From the NCBI GenBank assembly GCA_913055965.1, contig CAJXKX010000100.1, positions 1 to 7,287 of the forward strand: a DNA stretch of 7,287 nucleotides, in the 5' to 3' direction. Position 1 is the stretch's first letter; every line of letters starts with the position of its first letter. Under the pieces are notes generated by a model. It searched no databases, was not told the origin of the DNA, and saw only the letters and a program-made list of their open reading frames with translations. The position numbers and the translations under genes were made by a program. This document shows, in pieces, positions 1 through 5,417 of this stretch. The stretch is from an uncultured Roseovarius sp. (GTDB lineage: Bacteria; Pseudomonadota; Alphaproteobacteria; Rhodobacterales; Rhodobacteraceae).

Positions 1-727
1 GGCGCTGGGCCAGGCGGGCACGATAGGCCTCACGCCCCGCCTCCGCGCGCCCGGCGACGTAGCGCAAGCCCAGCGTGGGATCGTGGAACTCGGTGCGGCC
101 GGTAAACGGGAAGGTCTCCTCGACCGGATCGAGGATTTGAATGAGATGCGCGCGCGCACCGCGCGGCAGGCGGGGGACGCCCTTGAACCAGCCGCGACGC
201 TCATCGGAGTAGTTCAGCAACAGGCTGTCGGCCAGCTTCGTGTCATCGAGTTCGCGCGAGCCCTCGCCGGTTGCGAACAGCGCCGCGGGCGTGCTGGCCA
301 CAATGCAGCGGTCACGGTCATGCCAGATATGCAATGCCGGAGCCGCGATCGGGCTGCGGAAGAGGCGCAGTTCCGCGCCAGAAGGTGGCACAAGAATGGC
401 CGCGTATTCGCCGACGACGTGCCGGTCTGCCTGATCGCCCCATGCCATTCGCGCGGCGGCGTAGAGCCCGGTATCGCATTCGGCCGAACAGCCCAGTTGC
501 GCGCGCAAGGCCGAGCGATTGGCGATGAAGCCCGTGAACAACACCGCCGTGCCATCACCCAGACGGGTCACGTCGCTGCCCGCGTGGCGCGCCCCGTCGC
601 ACAAGAGCGCACCATTGGTTCGATAGGTCTTCGGGACGCCAGCCCTGTCGGACAACGCCGCCGCAAACGCCCGCGCGCGCCCCGAGCCGGGATCGGGACT
701 ATCCCAAAGAAGATATGCACCAATCAT
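1..727 (-). CDS. Lasso peptide cyclase (asparagine synthetase-like C protein), N-terminal part
   Basis: This frame stays open on the minus strand from an ATG at 727 to the window edge, giving about 242 residues. It begins MIGAYLLWDSPD and has features of the class II glutamine amidotransferase-like half of asparagine synthetases: GEYAAIL near residues 106-112 and FKGVPRLPRGARA near 181-193. The ATP-using synthetase half, which would make the macrolactam, lies outside the window. Residue 2 is Ile rather than the Cys nucleophile of true glutaminases, so no ammonia release from glutamine is expected; lasso cyclases do not need it. A TAG codon two codons upstream of the ATG (one codon, ACG, lies between) limits upstream starts. 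The gene is last of three leftward genes after a kinase and a sulfotransferase, and the nearby B1, B2 and precursor genes support the cyclase call. With only this half visible, an ordinary asparagine synthetase homologue cannot be fully excluded. Confidence 0.82.
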   Translation of the reverse strand, partial: MIGAYLLWDSPDPGSGRARAFAAALSDRAGVPKTYRTNGALLCDGARHAGSDVTRLGDGTAVLFTGFIANRSALRAQLGCSAECDTGLYAAARMAWGDQADRHVVGEYAAILVPPSGAELRLFRSPIAAPALHIWHDRDRCIVASTPAALFATGEGSRELDDTKLADSLLLNYSDERRGWFKGVPRLPRGARAHLIQILDPVEETFPFTGRTEFHDPTLGLRYVAGRAEAGREAYRARLAQR

Positions 728-884
728 CGTCTACCTGTGTGACAGTCAGGCAGACTTGGCAAGGGGTCTGCCAGCGGGCTGCCACCGGGCCAGCAGAACC
801 TGCCCCGGAGGGGCGGCGATGCCCGATCCCGACGCTCTGAGAGGGGCACGGAGGCGCCAAGGCAGCCATGATGCTCCGATCCCC
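728..884. other. 157-base gap between sulfotransferase and cyclase genes
   Basis: The rest of the leftward block is tightly packed, so this gap stands out. It contains a short perfect hairpin (GCCCC-GGA-GGGGC at 802-814) and no run of T. One leftward frame of 56 codons (869 to 699) starts after GGAG, but it has no lasso leader pattern and overlaps the cyclase start. I see no convincing promoter. The gap may affect cyclase expression, or it may be the remains of a lost small gene. Confidence 0.4.
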
Positions 885-1748
885 TCACACCGGTTCGCCA
901 TCCTTGTCGAGATATCCGAAGCGCTGCATCACGGGCGCGTGGTCGCTGACAATCCGCGCGACTTGCCTTTCCTGAAGCGTGCTCCGCCAGTCCCCGGTGC
1001 GACCGCTGCGAAAGAATCGGGCCATGCTTGCGGGGCGTTCGCGAAAGCCGCGCGTTGTTTCCAGGTGGACAAGCCTGTCGAACCCGGCCAGCGAGATGGC
1101 CCTCGCCACGCGCTCATCCTCTCCGCGCAGTCCAAGGAACGCCAGCGCGGCCGCGAAGGCCTCGCGAGGTGTGCCATGCATATCCTCGTAGCGCAGCACG
1201 TGGACCGGAATCTCCGTGGCATCGACCCAACTCTCGACATGACCAGACCATGTACACAGGCGCTGTCGCAGCTGAGGGTTCAGCCCGCGTGCGGTGTTTG
1301 CCAGCGCCGCGTCGGGATTGCCCATGACATCGACGGCCTCGTCCAGGGTGATCGACAGATGGGCCGCGAGGGACGGGACGATGTCCAGCGGGTTCCGCAC
1401 GATGTAAACCGCGCCGTTGGTCGCCTGCGGATCGACAAGTGGCGCGCCGTCATCATTGCGAAGGAATGCGTCGTGAATCTTGTGGTAGCCGCCGAAACCG
1501 TCTTGCAAGGCGTACCAGCGATAGGCCAGAGGACGCATGCGGTCGATCTCGGACGGGTAGAGATCGGCGGTATCGAAGCCCACCACGTCATCGACCCACA
1601 ACCGGCTGCTGCCGATCAAGCCGGTTTGCAACCTGTTCAGATCGATCTCGTCATCGGCCCCGTCGAGATACGCCCTCAGGACAACGCGAAACCAGGTGTT
1701 CCCCGATTTCGGGTAAGAGGCCAGCCAATGCAACCCCGGCCCTGTCAT
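885..1748 (-). CDS. PAPS-dependent sulfotransferase, probable lasso-peptide tailoring enzyme
   Basis: A 287-residue protein of the sulfotransferase P-loop family, which moves sulfate from PAPS to a hydroxyl or amine. The 5'-phosphosulfate loop is YPKSGNTW at residues 12-19. The 3'-phosphate-binding stretch YIVRNPLDIVPS is at 115-126, LRYEDM at 185-190, and the late FFRSGRTGDWRSTL motif at 245-258. His92 in KIHDAF is the likely catalytic base. Length and motif order fit a complete soluble enzyme with no signal peptide or membrane segment. The ATG at 1748 is chosen because it overlaps the kinase stop in ATGA and places the P-loop near the N-terminus, as is usual; the frame is open further upstream but only inside the kinase gene. 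Sitting between the kinase and cyclase genes, it probably acts on the lasso peptide or on a sugar attached to it. The substrate is inferred, and no Tyr is available in the predicted core. Confidence 0.93.
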   Translation of the reverse strand: MTGPGLHWLASYPKSGNTWFRVVLRAYLDGADDEIDLNRLQTGLIGSSRLWVDDVVGFDTADLYPSEIDRMRPLAYRWYALQDGFGGYHKIHDAFLRNDDGAPLVDPQATNGAVYIVRNPLDIVPSLAAHLSITLDEAVDVMGNPDAALANTARGLNPQLRQRLCTWSGHVESWVDATEIPVHVLRYEDMHGTPREAFAAALAFLGLRGEDERVARAISLAGFDRLVHLETTRGFRERPASMARFFRSGRTGDWRSTLQERQVARIVSDHAPVMQRFGYLDKDGEPV

Positions 1749-2659
1749 CCTGCGGGCGCCCCGGCCATCTCGCGCAAGAGCAGATCGACCAGACCGTCGA
1801 TATCGAAGCCGCTTTCGGGCCTGATCACGCGCGCCATATGCACCTTTCCCGCCAGCCGCCCGCATTGCGCGAGGTGATCGGCATTCAGGCGCATGCCCTC
1901 CATGAACCTGCGGCGATAGGTGTTGGCCAGCAAGGGCGCGAAGCGTTCGATCCCGCTCAGGTGGGTCAGATCGAAATCCTGCCGTTCATGCGTGCCCAAC
2001 AGAAAGATCCAGCGCACCGGGCGCGGTGTGTCGACGAGTGACTCGGGCAGCGGAAGGTTGAACTTTTCCATCTCGGGGCGGATGCGGTCGAGCGTTGCGG
2101 TCTCGACTTTCAGCCGCTCTGCCGCATCCCGCCAGATCTTGATGCGGGGAATGCCCGGAAGCGCGCGCCCTTCACCGTCGATCGCGACGACGTCATCGGC
2201 CAGCACCGAATGGCCGCGCGCGGCGAAGGCCGCCGCGAGGGTGGATTTGCCCGCCCCCGACAGCCCGAGGCACAGCATGCAGCCATCGCCCATATCGACC
2301 GCGTTGCCATGAAGCACGAGCAGCCCGCGCTGAAACAGCAGGGCCCCGATGGCAGAGCCAAGCAGGAACACGCGCACGGATGCCATATCGACCCCGCCTA
2401 TCGGGGCTGCGCGGATCGTGTCTCCATTCTCCACCGCGAACCAGGCGACATCCGGGATATGCAGGACAAAGCCGGCGGACCCCGTCCATGCAAAGGGTGA
2501 AAGCTGAACCCAGCCCGCGCCGATCGGCGCAGAGATCACGGTCGGATCATGGACGATCCTCACGTCGGGGTCTCCGACCGGCGCAACGCAGGCCGACAGT
2601 TCCGGCAACGCGATTTCGGACGAGATGGTCAAGCCATAGGCTTGGTAGAGTTCCGGCAT
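1745..2659 (-). CDS. HPr kinase-like lasso peptide serine kinase
   Basis: A 304-residue protein related to the C-terminal catalytic domain of HPr kinase/phosphorylase. It begins MPELYQAYGL and has a small N-terminal region with LPEL near 18-21. The core has LVLHGNAV near 114-121, a Walker A loop GLSGAGKST at 132-140 and LADDVVAI at 153-160, the paired Asp motif typical of HprK. It lacks the N-terminal domain of true HprK and no HPr gene is nearby. Homologues in paeninodin-type lasso clusters phosphorylate the C-terminal Ser of the precursor, and the precursor found here ends in Ser. The frame is open up to 2803, with other ATGs at 2701 and 2803; the ATG at 2659 is preferred because the YQAYGL start follows it directly, although no clear ribosome site is seen. 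Its stop overlaps the sulfotransferase start, suggesting translational coupling. Confidence 0.92.
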   Translation of the reverse strand: MPELYQAYGLTISSEIALPELSACVAPVGDPDVRIVHDPTVISAPIGAGWVQLSPFAWTGSAGFVLHIPDVAWFAVENGDTIRAAPIGGVDMASVRVFLLGSAIGALLFQRGLLVLHGNAVDMGDGCMLCLGLSGAGKSTLAAAFAARGHSVLADDVVAIDGEGRALPGIPRIKIWRDAAERLKVETATLDRIRPEMEKFNLPLPESLVDTPRPVRWIFLLGTHERQDFDLTHLSGIERFAPLLANTYRRRFMEGMRLNADHLAQCGRLAGKVHMARVIRPESGFDIDGLVDLLLREMAGAPAG

Positions 2660-2819
2660 GGCACCAAGGGTCTGACATGGTCTGCACTGCTCTTGTCCCA
2701 TGATGCAGCAAGTTGCAACCGCCGTCCGGGCGAGCGCATTGCCAAACGACACCCGGTCGGCTAGTTGACAGCGTGGCAGTCGGGCGACTTGCCTGTGCCC
2801 CAATGCCGAGGTTCCGACA
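2660..2819. promoter_or_regulatory. Divergent intergenic control region between the kinase and B1 genes
   Basis: The kinase gene runs left and B1 runs right from this 160-base interval, so promoters for both operons are expected here. A perfect TTGACA is present on the plus strand at 2765-2770, but the hexamers 16-18 bases downstream do not resemble TATAAT. GAGG at 2807-2810 is a plausible ribosome site for B1. No good leftward -35/-10 pair was found. Small frames on both strands were read for a precursor peptide and none has a lasso leader pattern. Confidence 0.45.
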
Positions 2820-3095
2820 ATGACGAGCGATCTCAGTTTTCAGCGCGCGCCAAACGTGGTCTCTGCCGACATGGACGGCGAGACCGTCATCATGAGCATC
2901 GAGAAGAACGTTTATTTCGGCCTGTCCGGCAGTGGCGGGCGAATCTGGGACATGCTCGAGGCCCCGACCCGGCTGAGCGCCATCGTAGAGACGCTGTCGC
3001 GGGAATATGACGTCACGCCCGAGACCTGCCGTGCGGATGTCCTCGCCGTACTGGACGATATGCAAGCCAACGGGCTCGTGGTGAGCGTTGACTGA
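2820..3095 (+). CDS. Lasso peptide B1 protein (PqqD-family RiPP recognition element)
   Basis: A 91-residue protein of PqqD type. It has a winged-helix layout: beta strands around VVSADMDGETVIMSIEKNVY (residues 13-32), then GSGGRIWDML (37-46), then a helical half ending DDMQANGLVVSVD. Such stand-alone recognition elements bind the N-terminal leader of the precursor and deliver it to the B2 peptidase and the cyclase. The ATG at 2820 has GAGG nine bases upstream and gives the usual family length. Its stop overlaps the next gene by eight bases, so B1 and B2 are probably translated together. In many proteobacterial lasso systems B1 and B2 are one fused protein; here they are separate, as in Gram-positive and paeninodin-like clusters. 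I see no missing segment. Confidence 0.92.
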   Translation: MTSDLSFQRAPNVVSADMDGETVIMSIEKNVYFGLSGSGGRIWDMLEAPTRLSAIVETLSREYDVTPETCRADVLAVLDDMQANGLVVSVD

Positions 3096-3576
3096 GCCGC
3101 GTCAAGGCACGTTTTCCGTCATCGCGCGCAAGTGGCGCAGCCTTCGGTCGCACCCGGGCCTTGCCCTCGCATTGGTGCTGCCGGCGTGGATGTTGCTGGG
3201 CATATCCGGTCTGCTGATCCGCGCGGTACCTCTGAAGTATCTGCACCGCACCTATGGCTGTGATCTGGGTATCTCTGCCGTCGTGCCTCTCTTGTCCCCG
3301 GCACAGAATCGGCGCGCGCATGCCGTCGGAGCCGCGGTCGGGATCGCATCGCGCAACAGCCCCTTGCCTGCCAGTTGCTATTCAAAGGCACTCTGCGCGC
3401 GGGCATTGCTGGCGGTGCTTGGCGTGCCGCATGTCGTCTGTTTCGGGATGCGCCGACACGAAGGCGCGGTCGAGGCCCATGCCTGGGTCGCAGCCGGGCC
3501 ATGCGCAGTTGCCGGGGGCCGCGGGTTTGATCATTTCACGGTGGTCAGAGCGTTCCTGTCTTTCGCCCCGAAGTGA
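3088..3576 (+). CDS. Lasso peptide B2 leader peptidase (transglutaminase-like)
   Basis: A 162-residue protein of the lasso B2 family, the cysteine peptidase that removes the precursor leader. A hydrophobic stretch at residues 25-48 matches the N-terminal membrane-like region common in the family. The catalytic half has Cys97 in SPLPASCYSKALCARALL, His131 in EAHAWVA and a final GGRGFDHFTVVRAF segment. The Cys and His are at expected positions. The third catalytic residue is less certain; Asp148 is a candidate. The start is taken as TTG at 3088, eight bases inside the end of B1, because no ATG or GTG near the beginning is in frame and the overlap is typical of coupling; the first in-frame ATG lies inside the hydrophobic segment. 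The gene converges on the precursor gene downstream. Confidence 0.9.
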   Translation: MTEPRQGTFSVIARKWRSLRSHPGLALALVLPAWMLLGISGLLIRAVPLKYLHRTYGCDLGISAVVPLLSPAQNRRAHAVGAAVGIASRNSPLPASCYSKALCARALLAVLGVPHVVCFGMRRHEGAVEAHAWVAAGPCAVAGGRGFDHFTVVRAFLSFAPK

Positions 3577-3597
3577 GGACAGCGCCCGACTGGCACC

Positions 3598-3616
3598 TGG
3601 CTGCCGGTGGCAGCCA
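3598..3616. terminator. Perfect 8-bp hairpin downstream of B2
   Basis: TGGCTGCC and GGCAGCCA flank a GGT loop, forming an uninterrupted stem 21 bases past the B2 stop. No T-run follows on either strand. It lies in the convergent gap between B2 and the precursor gene and could end or slow transcription from either side, or protect the 3' end of the B1-B2 message. The fold is read directly; the role is inferred. Confidence 0.45.
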
Positions 3617-3758
3617 TCGCCCGTTGGCCGGGAAGAGAACAAACCAAACGTGACCGGCAGGGCGCACAGCCGCTCGAACTGCCCTGAAGGCCGTCCAGCG
3701 CAGCAGACCGCCCGACGAAGCCGTGGACCTGGGGCCCTGAATCGCGTCTCTGTTGACA

Positions 3759-3780
3759 GAAAAAGCGCCCGACCGAGGCG
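3759..3780 (-). terminator. Short intrinsic terminator of the precursor gene
   Basis: Read leftwards, CGCCT-CGGTC-GGGCG forms a five-pair GC-rich stem (last pair G-U), followed after one base by TTTTT. It starts three bases after the precursor stop. Position and T-run fit a Rho-independent terminator for a short, highly expressed transcript, although the stem is short. Confidence 0.55.
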
Positions 3781-3782
3781 GA

Positions 3783-3938
3783 TCAGCTTACGGCTACAGA
3801 TGCAGTGACAGGGTTCGTGCCGTCACTGAGCGCACCGACGGCACCAGTTCGGGTCAAGTTGCGCGCGGTGCCAAGCACGACCAGCTGCGGTCTGTCCCAG
3901 GTTTTCAACTTGGCTTTGACGTCTTTATCTTGCTGCAT
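3783..3938 (-). CDS. Lasso precursor peptide (A protein)
   Basis: A 51-codon gene on the minus strand starting at ATG 3938, with GGGGG seven bases upstream and an in-frame TGA 11 codons before the start. The charged N-terminus MQQDKDVKAKLK is followed by W14, P17, L19, G23 and T29. This is the Y/W-x2-P-x-L-x3-G-x5-T spacing that B1 proteins read in lasso leaders, with Thr at position -2. By that register the core starts at Thr31 (TGAVGALSDG..., 21 residues), with Asp39 at position 9. If cleavage falls one residue later, the core starts at Gly32 and Asp39 is position 8. Asp39 is the only acidic residue after the leader, so the ring acceptor is unambiguous. The core ends in VAVS, and the terminal Ser suits the kinase at 1745-2659. 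The leader half is richer in A+T than its surroundings. A terminator hairpin follows immediately. The gene lies antisense to an upstream extension of the nucleotidyltransferase frame. Confidence 0.87.
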   Translation of the reverse strand: MQQDKDVKAKLKTWDRPQLVVLGTARNLTRTGAVGALSDGTNPVTASVAVS

Positions 3939-3999
3939 CGGATTGCCCCCGTCCAGATATTCCAGGCATCAGCACTTTTGCTGCCACCGCTCCCTTATC

Positions 4000-4029
4000 G
4001 AAATAGCCCAAGGCCCAAGGTGTTTGCAA
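4000..4029 (-). promoter_or_regulatory. Weak candidate promoter for the precursor gene
   Basis: Read leftwards, TTGCAA (4029-4024) is separated by 18 bases from TATTTC (4005-4000), about 60 bases before the precursor ATG. Each box matches the sigma-70 consensus only partly, so this is a candidate. The -35-like box falls inside one copy of the direct repeat. Confidence 0.25.
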
Positions 4030-4049
4030 GCATCACGGCACTTTGCAAG
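4023..4049. repeat. Direct repeat TTTGCAAG upstream of the precursor gene
   Basis: Two exact copies of TTTGCAAG lie at 4023-4030 and 4042-4049, 19 bases apart start to start, or close to two helical turns. The inner TTGCAA is itself palindromic. The spacing and position upstream of the precursor could suit a regulator-binding site, but two 8-base copies can also arise by chance. Confidence 0.35.
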
Positions 4050-4181
4050 ACATTCCCTGCCAGTCTCGGCATCCGAGGCGACGCCGATATCGACAGGCGC
4101 GCGCGCCCATCCGGTCATCGGCTTGCCCGGGCAGTTGCGGAAAGGCTAGGGTGGACCCAAGCCGAACAAGCGACCGAGACC

Positions 4182-5417
4182 TTGACCACGCCTGACGACC
4201 CCAACCCCGCGTTTGTGCCGGAAACCTTCCTGCTCGATCTGCTGTCACACTGTGCCAAGCGCCCCTGTCCGTCCTTGTCCGCAGGGGACTGGGCACGGGT
4301 GGTTGCGCTCGCACGGACGCAACGTGTGCTGCCCTGTCTCGAGCCCGCCCTCGGCCCGGCCGGGCTGAAGCTTCCATGCGCGCTCGCGCCTGCAAGAGAA
4401 ACGCGTCGCGCCTGGCAGATGCGCGCCCTTGCGCTGCAAGCCGAGGCGCTGCGCGTCCACACGCTGTTGCACGCGGCCGGGATCGCGCATGTCTTTCTGA
4501 AAGGTATCGTGCTGGCCGCCTTGGCCTATCCCGATCCGTCCATGCGGCAAATGCGGGACCTCGATGTGCTGGTGCGGCCAGAGGACCTTGCCCGCGCCCG
4601 CGCGCTCTTGGCCGAGGCAGGTGGAGAGATGCAGCATTTCGCCCACAAGCCCCCCCTTCCCTCCGACGATGTCGCCAAACACGCAACCCCGGTCTGGTCG
4701 CCGCGGCAGGTCGTCGCTGTCGAGTTGCATGCGCATCTGACCCCGCCTTTCCAGGCTTTGGACCTGACCGCCTTCGCCCTGTTCGAGCACGATATCTGGG
4801 CCCGGCTCGGCGCGGTCCGGATCGGTGGGGCCGCGCTGCCGTGCCTCGCCCCAGAGGACATGTGCCTGCATCTGGTCATGCACGGGCTTTATGATCACGA
4901 GTTGAACAACGGGCCGGTCTTTGTGACCGACCTGCTGTATCTCCTGCGCGCGGTGCCGCTTGACGGGGCAGAGGTGGAATGCCGCGCCGAGCGGCTGGGC
5001 ATCGCCGAAGGTCTGGCTTTGTCCCTGTCGCTCCTGCCGTCCGATGTGCCTGCCGCGCGCGGCTTCAGGCCCGCGCGCATGGCACTGCCGCGCGATCTGG
5101 CCGCTGCCCTGATGTTTCAGGACGGTCGCTTCCGCACAGAGCTTCGGTTGTCCGCCGATCTGGCAGAGCGCGGTGCGTTGGCGCGTCTGCAGTTGCTGCT
5201 GCGCAAGGTCTTTGCGCCGCGACACGTCATGCTGGACCGCTGGCGCAAGGAGCGCGACGCCGACAGCGCTCCGCCCGCCCTGCCATGGCTCTGGTTGTGG
5301 TTCCTGCGAACGCGGCACCGTCAGATGCAGACTGTGCAGGGGGCCGCGTCTCCTTTCTCCGCGACGCTCCGCCAGCACTTGCTGACTTTGCGTGCGCTGC
5401 GTGCCAGCCGAAGATGA
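4182..5417 (+). CDS. Nucleotidyltransferase-fold protein (NTP_transf_5-like), lasso tailoring
   Basis: About 411 residues from a TTG at 4182. Features of the uncharacterised nucleotidyltransferase family are clear: VFLKGIVLAALAYPD at residues 104-118, then RDLDVLV at 125-131 with the two metal-binding Asp residues (126 and 128), and VELHAHL at 180-186. The rest is mostly helical. Relatives are common in lasso clusters that also carry an HprK-like kinase. In the pseudomycoidin system such a protein is reported to be needed for adding hexose to the phosphorylated peptide, so a similar role here is a reasonable inference. The start is uncertain. The frame is open back to 3753, but that part runs antisense through the precursor gene and does not look like the family. 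GTG at 4215 is the other good candidate, directly before PETFLLDLL. No strong ribosome site is seen for either. The stop overlaps the glycosyltransferase start. Confidence 0.88.
   Translation: MTTPDDPNPAFVPETFLLDLLSHCAKRPCPSLSAGDWARVVALARTQRVLPCLEPALGPAGLKLPCALAPARETRRAWQMRALALQAEALRVHTLLHAAGIAHVFLKGIVLAALAYPDPSMRQMRDLDVLVRPEDLARARALLAEAGGEMQHFAHKPPLPSDDVAKHATPVWSPRQVVAVELHAHLTPPFQALDLTAFALFEHDIWARLGAVRIGGAALPCLAPEDMCLHLVMHGLYDHELNNGPVFVTDLLYLLRAVPLDGAEVECRAERLGIAEGLALSLSLLPSDVPAARGFRPARMALPRDLAAALMFQDGRFRTELRLSADLAERGALARLQLLLRKVFAPRHVMLDRWRKERDADSAPPALPWLWLWFLRTRHRQMQTVQGAASPFSATLRQHLLTLRALRASRR

Larger units (their letters stand above)
3939..4181. promoter_or_regulatory. Divergent region between precursor and nucleotidyltransferase genes
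   Basis: This 243-base stretch separates the leftward precursor from the rightward tailoring pair, so promoters for both are expected. It includes an A+T-richer part (about 3950-4060), an 8-base direct repeat TTTGCAAG at 4023-4030 and 4042-4049, and a tandem CCAAGG pattern near 4010-4020. Frames here lack recognisable protein features. The right edge depends on the uncertain nucleotidyltransferase start. Confidence 0.45.

Noticed and set aside
83..742. Plus-strand 219-residue open frame
   Set aside because: It is antisense to the cyclase gene, is very rich in Arg and Ala, and shows no domain motifs.
699..869. 56-codon leftward frame in the gap before the cyclase as a precursor peptide
   Set aside because: It has a GGAG site but no W/Y-P-L-G-T leader spacing, no sensible core, and it overlaps the cyclase start by about 29 bases.
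756..1877. Plus-strand 373-residue open frame
   Set aside because: It is the reverse-strand shadow of the sulfotransferase, whose P-loop and PAPS motifs are clear.
2765..2770. TTGACA as a firm B1 promoter
   Set aside because: No matching -10 box is found 16-18 bases downstream, so it is only noted as part of the divergent control region.
3993..4142. Leftward 49-codon frame MTGWARAPVDIG... as a second precursor
   Set aside because: It lacks the leader motif, contains several Cys in no known pattern, has no ribosome site, and lies in the likely precursor promoter region.
3753..4181. Upstream extension of the nucleotidyltransferase frame to an ATG at 3753
   Set aside because: It runs through the terminator and antisense through the precursor gene, does not resemble the family, and the family normally begins close to PETFLLDLL. 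The open frame is explained by high G+C content.
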